In this document: positions 1-7,887 of the stretch, piece by piece
How positions within the stretch are numbered: the first letter of the stretch is position 1
Layout: every line of letters begins with the position of its first letter
Assembly (NCBI GenBank): GCA_023091665.1
Contig: JALJCQ010000003.1
Coordinates: 2,356,001-2,420,000, forward strand
From: Pythium myriotylum
Lineage: Eukaryota > Oomycota > Peronosporomycetes > Pythiales > Pythiaceae
DNA: 64,000 nt
Reading direction: 5' to 3'
The notes under the pieces: generated by a model
Database searches by the model: none
Told to the model about the DNA's origin: nothing
The model's input: the letters and a program-made list of their open reading frames with translations, nothing else
Made by a program: the position numbers and the translations under genes

Positions 1-453
1 CAAGTCGTTGAGCTAGAGGCCGAAGTTGCGTCCTTGAAAAAGCACAAGGAAACCCTGACCGAGCACAAGAGCTCGAAGGAGTCGTTCCTCGAGAAGGAGA
101 ACCTCGAGCTGCTGGTTGAAGTCCGTCAGCTGAAGAAGCGACTCGAGAGTCGAGGCATTTTGGCCTCTGCAGCATCGACTTATCGCTCAGCCGCCACGAT
201 GGACGACGACGTCGCTGCGTTCGAGGCTTCAGCCAAGGCTGCAAGTGCACTGCTGGCCGAGCCATCGGCTGTGAGCGCGTTTGGCGATATGACGCCGGCG
301 AAATCCGAAGCGACGGACAAGCCCGAGCCGGCGCAGACCAAACCAGCGAGCGCCAAGAAAAGCGGCAATGGGCTGAGCAGCTTCCTCATGTCTTCATCGT
401 CAGCAGCAGCAGAAGAAGAGGAGGAGGCACGACCCGCGTGCTCACAACAGTAG
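1..453 (+). CDS. C-terminal part of a coiled-coil protein (5' end outside the window)
   Basis: The reading frame is open from base 1 to a TAG at 451-453, so this is the 3' part of a longer gene. The first ~55 residues are rich in K, E and L with heptad-like spacing (LKKHKETL, EKENLELLVEVRQLKKRL) and look like the end of a long coiled coil. The rest is an Ala/Ser/Pro/Lys-rich tail that ends in a run of acidic residues, probably disordered. The coiled coil could come from a motor, tether or cytoskeletal protein; nothing visible decides which. The gene converges on MAK16, leaving about 230 bases for both 3' ends. No function is assigned. Confidence 0.7.
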   Translation, partial: QVVELEAEVASLKKHKETLTEHKSSKESFLEKENLELLVEVRQLKKRLESRGILASAASTYRSAATMDDDVAAFEASAKAASALLAEPSAVSAFGDMTPAKSEATDKPEPAQTKPASAKKSGNGLSSFLMSSSSAAAEEEEEARPACSQQ

Positions 454-683
454 GAAGTTAGGCAAATTGAAACTCATAATGTATGTAAACGATGCATCAA
501 CGCTGTCGATCTTGGCGACATGGACTGGAAGGACTGATCTTGGAAGGAGGAAAGCACTTCATTGATGGCTATCCGACAGTCAATACAAGACACAGCAGCG
601 TCGACGCAAATCCAAAGTGTGTATGAAGGAGTTAGTTTCTCTTTTCGCAGGGTCTCTATAGCAATAAAAACGACGGCAGACGA

Positions 684-1790
684 TCACCAATTTGTGTTGC
701 TCGCCGACTCCACCTCGCGCTCCTCCTCGTACTCGATGTTGACGTACGGGCCCGACGCTACAACCACACCACAAGTCAGTCTCTCTATCTCTCGCAATCC
801 CCTGAAGAGCTCCACCACTTACGCTTGGTCGGCTTCTTGGCCTTCTTGGCCGGCGCCGGCTTGCTGGAGGGCGCTTTCCGCTTCTTGGACGCGGGGCCCG
901 TGCTGTCCTCGTCACTATCCTCGTCACTATCCTCGTCGTCGTCTTCCTCGCTTTCTTCGTCATCGTCGTCGCCGGCGCTAAAGTCCTCGAGGTCGCTCTC
1001 GTCCTCGTCAAAGTCCTCGACGTACTCGACAGCGCCGTCCTCTTCTTCCTCGTCGTCCTCCTCGCCTTCGAACTCCTCTTCGAACTCGCCCTCGCTCTCT
1101 TCCTCCATCTCCTGGTGCTCGCCCTTCTTGTCGAGCACCTTGGCGAACTCGCGCTCGGGAAAGTTGTAAATGTCACCGTAGGTGCCCTTCTGGAGTCGCT
1201 CGAGCAGCTCCTTGGTGATGGCCGTGTCGAGCTTGGCAGCGATCTCCGCTTTCTTCTCACGGCGCTTCTCTCTCCGCTCGATCTTCTTATTAATGACCAC
1301 GAGCTTGGGTTTGGTCTTGAGTCGCAGCTTGCGCATGCGCATGAGGTACTGGTGGATCTTGGTGAGGCGCTGCTTGTTTTTGTGGATGAGCTTCTTGGGC
1401 CAGAACTGCAAGTGCTCGTCGATCTGCCCGAGCGACTTGGTGTAGTTCTTGCTCAGCTTGACGCGCTCCCAGAGCCGGTTGGGCGTGTGCGCGCGCTCGA
1501 TCGTCTTCATGTAGAGGTAGCAGACGCCGTCGTGCTCGCGCACGGTCGCGTACCGACTGTTGGCCAGCGGACACGCGTTGCGGTTGCAGAGCCCCGTGAC
1601 GTTGTACTCGTTGCGGCAGAACATGGCGCCCGTGCCCGGCAGTCTACCAACACAACACGAGCAAGGATGCGTCAGAGAACGGATGCGTCTGTTTACATAA
1701 TAAAAAGAGAGAGAGAGAGACGACGTACTTGCTCTTGAAGGAGCAGAACTGGTTGGAGATGACGCCCCAGATGAGCTCGTCGTGCTGCAT
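684..1790 (-). CDS. MAK16: MAK16-like ribosome biogenesis protein, three exons
   Basis: Exons 1790-1729, 1643-823 and 757-684 give a 318-residue protein. Intron 1 (1728-1644, 85 bp) has donor GTACGT and acceptor GGTAG; intron 2 (822-758, 65 bp) has donor GTAAGT and acceptor TTGTAG. The start [11 protein letters not shown], the motif [14 protein letters not shown], and [26 protein letters not shown] and [11 protein letters not shown] match the MAK16 family, a nucleolar factor for 60S subunit maturation. The last exon restores the family's IEYEEE(R/H)EVE ending, which is the main reason to accept intron 2. A long Asp/Glu-rich stretch and a basic KKRK segment (nuclear targeting) lie near the C-terminus. 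Reading through without splicing gives a false N-terminus and a false tail. Family identity is firm; exact splice sites are inferred from consensus and frame. Confidence 0.93.
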
Positions 1791-2169
1791 GGTGACGGCG
1801 CGAGGTCGGCGAGAAGGAGGCGGCGGGGGCTAATGGAGCTCTCCGTAGCTCTTCGCGGATTTGGTTGGAACGCGAAAGGCCAACGCCACCAACGGCTTTT
1901 CCACCAATCCGAAAGCAGCATTTGTCTATCATATACATTATTGGTTGAAATGGTATGTATCTATTTGATTTGATTGGATATAAACCGACAGAATGGTGTA
2001 GATTCCACCAATGACATCTGCGTCTAGACACCACCCGAAAGCTCGTGAGGAGCTCCAGTCGCAATTCCCCACCCATATGAAGGAATCTCTTTGTCAATGC
2101 ACCACGGAGACGAAAGCTCTTGCACGCAAACAAACGATTGATCCATTTCCATTCTCTCGTGTCCTGTAG
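1791..2169. other. Intergenic, MAK16 promoter side and GPx 3' end
   Basis: 379 bases between the MAK16 start and the glutathione peroxidase stop. It contains several CCAAT/ATTGG sequences, one of them inside the 14-mer CTTTTCCACCAATC at 1896-1909. No reading frame of note. Confidence 0.6.
1896..1909 (+). promoter_or_regulatory. CCAAT-containing promoter motif CTTTTCCACCAATC upstream of MAK16
   Basis: An identical 14-mer occurs in the reverse orientation upstream of the glutathione peroxidase gene (3102-3115) and of the acidic-protein gene (5360-5373). CCAAT boxes are the usual NF-Y sites. Here it lies about 110 bases upstream of the MAK16 ATG. Function is inferred from recurrence at promoters. 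Confidence 0.45.
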
Positions 2170-3011
2170 TTACTGGCTGTCGTAGTCGCCCGACTGGAGC
2201 TTCTTGATGTCCTCGATGACCATCTTGAGGTCGGCCTTGGGGCTGTAGCGTCGGAAGGGCACGCCGTCGGGGCCGATGAGAAACTGCATCCGACAAACCA
2301 CCACATGAGCGAGGCACGCACGACCACGAGCAACAGATCTGCAATCGCCACACGCACCTTTTCAAAGTTCCACGAGATGTCTGCTCGCGACACGGGCATC
2401 CAGATGATGCGCATGGGGTGCGAGAAGACGCCGCCGGGCGACGACATCTCGTCCATGAGCGTGCGGTCGGCCGGGAAGGGCAGCGAGAGCTTGAGGAAGT
2501 TGAAGACGGCGTGCGCGTTCGCGCCGTTCACTTCGAGCTTTTCCGTGAGCGGGAACTTGGGCACGAAGCCGTTCCCGGGGCGGATGTGCTTGAGGCTGAG
2601 CATGATCTCCTCGCCCACGAGGTTCTCCTGGTGGCCAAACTGGTTGCACGGACAGCCGATGAGCACGAGGTCCGGGTTCTGCGCCGCGAGCTCGTTGAGC
2701 TGCAAGTACTCGCGCGTGGTCGAGTTGCAGTGCGACGCGACGTTCATGATGAGCACGATCTTGCCGGCGTAGTCCGAGAGCCGCAGGATGTCGTTGCCCA
2801 GCAGCGCGCGGAAGGAGAACTGGTGGATCGTCTTCTTGCGACTGCTCGCCGCGCTCCCGTTCCCGAGCGACCGCGAGCGCGCGATGCTCGGCACGGGCAC
2901 GGCCACGGGCAGCTCGCGGATGCTGTTGGGGATGAAGCGCGGCGTGGCGCCCGTGGGCGTGGACGACTCGTCGCCCGAGTCGCATCCGGAGCCCGTCGGC
3001 AGCTTGAGCAT
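2170..3011 (-). CDS. Glutathione peroxidase family protein (Cys type), two exons
   Basis: Exons 3011-2358 and 2283-2170 give 255 residues; the 74-bp intron (2357-2284) starts GTGCGT and ends GCAG, in phase 0. The catalytic tetrad of the family can be placed: Cys in NVASHCNSTTREY (a selenocysteine in animal enzymes), Gln in CPCNQFGHQEN, and Trp and Asn in WNFEKFLIGPDG, which is only complete when the intron is removed. The enzyme should reduce hydrogen or lipid peroxides. About 65 N-terminal residues before KKTIHQFSF are Ser/Thr/Arg-rich, without a clear signal peptide. The unspliced frame runs on through the intron and gives a false end. The upstream region carries two CCAAT boxes. Substrate choice (glutathione or thioredoxin) cannot be read from the sequence. 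Confidence 0.92.
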
Positions 3012-3098
3012 CGTGGTTGTGTTGGGGAAGTGGTCGGGGACTCAACTCGCGTCGAGGGAAGCTGCGCCCACGTTGCGGCGTCGAACGGTTCTACGCGA

Positions 3099-3140
3099 GA
3101 TGATTGGTGGAAAAGAGGAGAAGAAGAGATGTGATTGGTA
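3099..3140 (-). promoter_or_regulatory. Paired CCAAT boxes in the glutathione peroxidase promoter
   Basis: On the minus strand ACCAATCA occurs twice, at about 3101-3108 and 3131-3138, separated by a pyrimidine-rich run. The inner copy is part of the shared motif CTTTTCCACCAATC (3102-3115). The boxes sit 90-130 bases upstream of the ATG at 3011 and just before the start of the doubtful plus-strand frame at 3160. Confidence 0.45.
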
Positions 3141-3159
3141 GAATGGAAGAGCTGAATGG

Positions 3160-3744
3160 ATGACGCGAAAGCGCCAGCTGGGATCGCCGCAGGAGCTGGA
3201 AGAGACGAGCGATAGAAACGTGGATGACTCGACGGACGAGTCGACGAGCGAGGAGATGGCACGGCCTAAACGACGGAAAGGGCCGTCGGGAACCGTTTGG
3301 CGAGTATGTATTCGACTCATACGGAACAACCTCGCACGGAGCAGGAACACTCGCCAACGGCAAGAACGGCTCCGACGCCAACGTTGGGAAACCGTGGGCG
3401 TAGCGCACCGTGACGCACGCGCGAGTCGCGCGTCAACACCGACTTGCTTCTACTGTATTACGCGGGGCGAGAGAACGGCTCTGCAACGCAACAAAGTGTT
3501 CCCGGCCTTTTTGATCCCTGAGACGGTTTCTCGGGCGGAGAATGATCTCCACACCTGGATTCGTGTCGTCGGAGGACTAATCCCGCGGGGGGCAGGTTGG
3601 CTTCCGTGTCCGAACACTTCTATAACGACATGTTTGTCCAAACCTGTTCCGGCATTTGTGTTCTCGAAAGACAGTTCTCCACTTGACAAGTGTTCTCCGC
3701 GGGAGGAGAATGATCTCCGCTCCAACGCCGTAAATTACTCCTGA
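3160..3744 (+). CDS. Doubtful open frame, hypothetical protein
   Basis: A 194-codon frame starts with ATG at 3160, divergent from glutathione peroxidase. The first ~80 residues are charged (basic and acidic clusters, KRRK). The last ~100 lie over sequence with short repeated palindromes (3537-3550, 3705-3718) and do not look like a folded protein. It may be the first exon of a small gene, or chance. No family recognised. Confidence 0.2.
   Translation: MTRKRQLGSPQELEETSDRNVDDSTDESTSEEMARPKRRKGPSGTVWRVCIRLIRNNLARSRNTRQRQERLRRQRWETVGVAHRDARASRASTPTCFYCITRGERTALQRNKVFPAFLIPETVSRAENDLHTWIRVVGGLIPRGAGWLPCPNTSITTCLSKPVPAFVFSKDSSPLDKCSPREENDLRSNAVNYS
3537..3718. repeat. Two copies of the palindrome-like 14-mer GGAGAATGATCTCC
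   Basis: GGAGAATGATCTCC (arms GGAGA/TCTCC) occurs at 3537-3550 and 3705-3718. Near the second copy TTCTCC and GGAGAA also face each other. This may be a remnant of a small mobile element or a protein-binding site. The remaining 3745-4172 is 3'-flank with simple repeats (G-rich run at 3960-3980, TGG repeat at 4098-4124). Confidence 0.35.
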
Positions 3745-4172
3745 TATTTTAATCCCATGGAGGAGCAACCTGTGTAAACGCGTTCGTGTTAGTCGAGGCT
3801 GCTGGGCAGCTCCATAGGTAAGGTAGGAAGGACATCTTTACGAGGTTCAACATTGAACGAGGTTGGACATTGGAAGACACATGGAGACGGCTCTATTGGT
3901 ACACTCATAAGGCAAAATAACTTAGGTTGGGAGGCGAGGAGCTTCCCATGAGCTCCTCAGGGGGTGGGGGGTGGGGGGAGGCCTGGGCAGGCTTCCAGTG
4001 GAGGGCTTGAAGCCGCACTGGGTGGGAGTGATTCCGCGTCGCAACGACTCCGAAAGGACTGCTGAGGCTCGTGCGCGAGAGCTGCGCTTGGAGAATAGTG
4101 GTGGTGGTGGTGGTGGTGGTGGTTTGAAGAGGGGTGGTCCGACAAGACCACTGGTGACGAGGGGGGACTTGC

Positions 4173-5138
4173 TTAGACCCAGCTAGACTCGGGGGCGTAG
4201 ACGCCGTCCGTGATGAGCTCGTCGTCGCTGTCGTCATCGTCCTTGATCTGCGGGACGATGTACTGAGCATCTTCCGGGATCGGACGGAACGAGTACAGGA
4301 ACATGCGCTGCTTGCGCTTGAAGGCCGCGCTCGTGAAGAGCACGTGGCGGCCGCCGACCAACGTTCCTCCGCGTCGGTCCTGCAGCGTGTACTCGAGCGG
4401 CACGCGCACCGGCGGTGCGACGTACGTGGGCATCTCCCGTACGACGTCATTGACAGGCACGGACGGCGAGGCCTCCTCGCTCTCGTCGATTGCCCCGAGG
4501 CCGTACTCTCGACTGGAGTTATCCTCACTGTCGTAGTCGTCGTCCTCGTAGTCCGTATCTTCTTCCTCCAGGTCAAAGACACTGATCTCACTCATATCAG
4601 TGTTACTGTCGAGGTCACTCGTGTCAAAGGCGTCCTTGCCCTTGTCGTCGTCGTCATCGTCGTCGTCGTCGTCCTCGTTGTTGTCTGTCCCGCCTTCGCT
4701 CATGCGATCGCTCGTGTACTGATCCATGATTGTCTTGATGGATGCATAATAAAGATCATTGAGCCGACGGGCCGCGGCTTCGTCCTCGGGGGCACTCAGA
4801 TCCACCGCGACTGACTTGCGGAGCTGCTGAAGCTCCTCGTCCTCATCCTCACTGTCCTCGTCGTCCTCCTCTTTGGATCGATGGAAGATCTTGCGGAAGA
4901 ACGCCTTGCGCTTGGCACGACGCGACTCGCGGCGCGCGACTTTCTCCGGGTCCTGGCTCCGCATTTTGTGGAACCACGACTCGATCGAGTTGGAGCGCTT
5001 GCGCTGCGCCGCGGCTTCCCACTGCGCCGAGCGCGCCTCGTGCATGCTGCTCGGGCGCGCGGCGCTCAGCGAAGACCCCGTGGACGCCGTGCTCGTGTGG
5101 ACGCCATGCGCGCCGTCGTCGACGACCGAGACAGTCAT
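4173..5138 (-). CDS. Acidic hypothetical protein, member A of a local three-gene set
   Basis: The start at 5138 (MTVS) is preferred over an in-frame ATG at 5150, because the next gene upstream begins with the same 11 bases ATGACTGTCTC. The 321-residue product has a Ser/Ala-rich N-terminus, then a basic segment with Trp (IESWFHKMRSQ, RRESRRAKRKAFFRKIFH), then long Asp/Glu runs including ten Asp in a row. The C-terminal block runs from APPVRVPLEYTLQDRRGG to KRKQRMFLYSFRPIPE. That last block resembles the C-terminus of gene C (6501-7076). No signal peptide or membrane segment. No known family recognised; cell location unknown, though basic and acidic tracts would suit a nuclear or chromatin-linked protein (inference). 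Confidence 0.7.
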   Translation of the reverse strand: MTVSVVDDGAHGVHTSTASTGSSLSAARPSSMHEARSAQWEAAAQRKRSNSIESWFHKMRSQDPEKVARRESRRAKRKAFFRKIFHRSKEEDDEDSEDEDEELQQLRKSVAVDLSAPEDEAAARRLNDLYYASIKTIMDQYTSDRMSEGGTDNNEDDDDDDDDDDKGKDAFDTSDLDSNTDMSEISVFDLEEEDTDYEDDDYDSEDNSSREYGLGAIDESEEASPSVPVNDVVREMPTYVAPPVRVPLEYTLQDRRGGTLVGGRHVLFTSAAFKRKQRMFLYSFRPIPEDAQYIVPQIKDDDDSDDELITDGVYAPESSWV

Positions 5139-5668
5139 ACAACCCCTCATGGTGCGCGGGCGGAGTCTCCAAGGCGATTGCAGAATGAAATCCCTCGCGC
5201 TCTCTGCGCTTCTACCCGTGCGGGATGAGCAAGTGGCGCAAAGGCCTCGCGTCCCTCCAGGGCGTCATCAGGCCTTTCCCGACTCCTCAGAGTTCAGCGA
5301 ACAGGAGGAGAACTCTGCGACGTGTGAGAATCAAGTGTTCAGAACATTTCTAGCAATCGGATTGGTGGAAAAGGATGTTGGAACGGTATTACAGCCAATC
5401 AACGAGAGTTAGAGTCCAGCATTGGACTGCTCCCCGAGCCCTGGCCACATGGTCGGGATCCGTTGGTGTCGCGCCTCTCCTCCACCCACAACGGCAGATG
5501 CTGCCGTTGGCAGGATGTAAATGCCGAGCTGCGAGACAAAGATACCATTTTCCAGACGACTCGACTCGGCATGCAAAGGGGATGGGGTCGATGAAGTCTC
5601 TATGAGTTTTTTAAATACTACAAGTGTAGGTAGATCATGTAAATAGGAGACTGGCTCGGGCCGGATTT
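5139..5668. other. Intergenic between genes A and B
   Basis: About 530 bases holding the promoter of gene A, with the motif GATTGGTGGAAAAG (reverse of CTTTTCCACCAATC) at 5360-5373 and another CCAATC at 5395-5400. Nothing else recognised. Confidence 0.5.
5360..5373 (-). promoter_or_regulatory. CCAAT-containing motif CTTTTCCACCAATC upstream of gene A
   Basis: This is the third exact copy of the 14-mer seen near MAK16 and glutathione peroxidase. It is on the same strand as the gene, about 220 bases upstream of its start. Confidence 0.45.
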
Positions 5669-6157
5669 CTAGCACTTGAAAATGGCGTGGAGCACGATGC
5701 GCTTGCGCTTGCCGCCGACCGAGTGTGACTCGTCTTGCAATGCGACAGTTGATAGTCGCTTGCTCAGCAGCGACGGCGCACGGTGCTCCGGGATAGCCTC
5801 GGTCGTATGGTGGCGACTGTACTGAGCTGACGGGTGGGCGTGGCGGAGCACGTTGTGGTGGCTGGTCTGGTGGTGGTGGTGGCGGGGCTGGTGCGGCGGC
5901 TGCTCGCCCTGGCTTCGCTCCTCGGCCGCGTTTTTCTTGTGGCGCCAGTGCCACCAGTGGTGATGGCTGTGGGTCTTGGCGGCGGGCGCGGGGTGGCTGT
6001 GGTGGTGGTGGTCGTGCGGATCCACACGCACGCGGATGCTGCTGCGAGTCGAGAGACCGACGGCCATCGTGACGGCACCAACGTGCGGCTGGCAGAAACT
6101 TCTCAAATGCGACGAAGCAGGCGACGCGTCAAAAGCCGATGGCGTGGAGACAGTCAT
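5669..6157 (-). CDS. His-rich hypothetical protein, member B of the local set
   Basis: 162 residues from the MTVS start at 6157; a longer frame begins at 6226. The start shares ATGACTGTCTC with gene A. The middle is extremely rich in His (DPHDHHHHSHP, HSHHHWWHWRHKKN, RHHHHQTSHHN), which could bind metal ions such as zinc or nickel. The C-terminus (LQDESHSVGGKRKRIVLHAIF) weakly recalls LQDRRGG and KRKQRMFLYSF in gene A. No signal peptide. No family recognised. The coding case rests on frame length, shared start and placement; it is moderate. Confidence 0.55.
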   Translation of the reverse strand: MTVSTPSAFDASPASSHLRSFCQPHVGAVTMAVGLSTRSSIRVRVDPHDHHHHSHPAPAAKTHSHHHWWHWRHKKNAAEERSQGEQPPHQPRHHHHQTSHHNVLRHAHPSAQYSRHHTTEAIPEHRAPSLLSKRLSTVALQDESHSVGGKRKRIVLHAIFKC

Positions 6158-6500
6158 GGGCGCGTGTCCCCCACCACCGCTTTGCGCCTCTGGTTTCAGA
6201 GCCACCAAGAAGTGACGGACCATCACTCGCTGTGACCGTCCTTTCTAAGGAGCTCAGCGTTGCGCATACAAACCTTCATACAAAGCGCGTCACGTCGTGG
6301 TGCGCTGACACTGATCGGCGGGTGACGCCGCCTGCGTCGAGTGAGTCGGAGTGAGTCGGAAGCGAGGAGGGAGGAGCCTTGCAGTTGCCGAGCGGCGGCC
6401 CCCAAGATCTCGAGTCCACGCGTTCCCGTCGACGCACTTGCTTGCACACCAATCTGGTTCAGTCAAGTGCTGGAATCTGGATCCGTCAAGTCGATGGATC
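6158..6500. other. Intergenic between genes B and C
   Basis: 343 bases, nothing recognised beyond the promoter position of gene B and a direct repeat of GAGTCGGA at about 6340-6360. Confidence 0.4.
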
Positions 6501-7076
6501 TTACACGCTGCAGGCTCGGCGCGAGCGTGTGGGTCGGCCCATGCGAGCGTACACACTGGCGAGCGAGCTGCGCATGTCGGGAACTGTCTCGAGCTCGAGC
6601 GGCTCGCTCTCGACCACCCGTGGCAGTGGGCGGATCATCTTTCGGCGTCGCTTGTGGCCGTCGAGAGTGAATGGCACACGCAAGTCACTCACGCGGACGC
6701 CTCGGTGGCGGTCTTGCTGGCGGTAGATCGATGGGATGCACACGGGGGGCACAACATGCTCGTAGTGGTACCGTTGGCTGGGCACCTGTGGGGTCGTCGT
6801 CTTCGTGACGGAGACACTGCCGAGGCTGGTGAGCGAGTGGCGCTGTCGCACAGGCTGCGACTCCCGGCGGAGGCGCTCGCTCTCGGGCAAGTCGTTCGTG
6901 TCAAACTGGCCGTCACTCGCTCGTCCTTCGTATCGCGACCAGCGCTTGAGACGGCGCAGTCGCACGCGCCAGCGCGAGAGCTCCATGGACCACGACGAGG
7001 AATCGTGGTCCTCGTCGCCGACGCTTGTTCGCGACGGTTTGTCCTCGAAGGCGATGGCAGCTTGAGTCAGAGCCAT
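6501..7076 (-). CDS. Basic hypothetical protein, member C of the local set
   Basis: The ATG at 7076 (MALTQAAIAFEDKP, 191 residues) is chosen. The frame stays open to an ATG at 7337, but the extra 87 residues have no protein-like pattern and cover the expected promoter. The protein has an Arg/Trp-rich segment (SRWRVRLRRLKRW) and a C-terminal block (VVPPVCIPSIYRQQDRHRG, RVPFTLDGHKRRRKM, RPLPRVVE). That block aligns by eye with gene A's APPVRVPLEYTLQDRRGG, HVLFTSAAFKRKQRM and RPIPE. No known domain. Together A, B and C look like a diverged tandem family on one strand. Confidence 0.55.
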   Translation of the reverse strand: MALTQAAIAFEDKPSRTSVGDEDHDSSSWSMELSRWRVRLRRLKRWSRYEGRASDGQFDTNDLPESERLRRESQPVRQRHSLTSLGSVSVTKTTTPQVPSQRYHYEHVVPPVCIPSIYRQQDRHRGVRVSDLRVPFTLDGHKRRRKMIRPLPRVVESEPLELETVPDMRSSLASVYARMGRPTRSRRACSV

Positions 7077-7887
7077 GTCGATACGTGGAGCTTGTAGTCG
7101 ATTGGCGTCTTCTTGCTCACTGCCGCAGTGAAGGCGACCCTGCTGGACGTGTCGGGCGAGTTTGACGACAGGCACGACGATCGACGCGGGGGCAAGGCAG
7201 TAATGGCTGGACAGACACTGCTGCTGATCGATCTCGTCCCACGCGCGCTGAGATGCCGAGGTCTCTTGTCGGAGAAGCGAGATTGCGGAATGGCGAGCCC
7301 CTCGCTGTGGGCGTGTCGGTCGCTCCGCCGTCTTCAAATGTCAAGTCGCTGCTGAATCAAAGAGAGGAGAAGGTGCAAGGCTACACAGACTGTTGGCGTC
7401 ACACATGCGCCCTAAAGCTCGCCATTCTTCTAGCCGGGCGTCACCCCATCACCGTCGTGTTGTTCCCTCTCGGCTGTCACTCACGATCCTGCAACTTTGG
7501 AGGGGGGTGTCTTTCGTTCTCTCAGTACGTATCCATTTTATTCGAGACTATGTACTTCTATAGCAGAATTCACATGTATCGTCTTACATGGGTTCAGCAC
7601 AGACTATGAAGAAGTGATTAACCCATCCCCAAACCCCATCCTCGCTCCCTCTCATCCCGCATACTCTCTCTTACAGGTGTTCTCACCTCCTTCTTTGTGA
7701 AAAAATTGGCGCGCTTTCCGGTCCGGGTTTGTTTGATCGTCAACCCACGGGTCGTCTTCCTCCACCAATCAACCCACCCACCCATCTCAAAACGACTGGC
7801 CCGCCTCGACCCGTTTCCTTTCGCGCCAGAGTGATGGTCGTGCTCCATTTTCCCCGCGCAGGAAGCCTCCTCGCCACCGCCCGCACC
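7077..7887. other. Intergenic, divergent promoter region
   Basis: About 810 bases between gene C and the SAP-like gene. It contains CCACCAATCA at about 7762-7771 and an initiator-like pyrimidine stretch (GCTCCATTTTCCCC) at 7840-7853. No other gene seen. Confidence 0.5.
7840..7853 (+). promoter_or_regulatory. Possible oomycete initiator-like core promoter
   Basis: GCTCCATTTTCCCC resembles the oomycete core promoter (an initiator of TCAYTYY type next to a CAWTTT element) and lies about 40 bases before the chosen ATG at 7888. A start of transcription here would exclude the in-frame ATG at about 7831. Confidence 0.4.

Noticed and set aside
580..1260. Other long frames opposite or beside Asp/Glu-, Ser- or His-rich genes (MAK16, gene A, gene B)
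   Set aside because: Low-complexity codon repeats create open shadow frames rich in Arg or Ser without any domain.
785..1921. Single-exon reading of the MAK16 region (378 codons)
   Set aside because: The N-terminal part is intron and out-of-frame exon 1; the spliced form matches the family.
3537..3718. LTR or MITE call for the GGAGAATGATCTCC repeats
   Set aside because: Only a 14-base palindrome repeats; no longer arms or target duplication found, so only listed as a short repeat.
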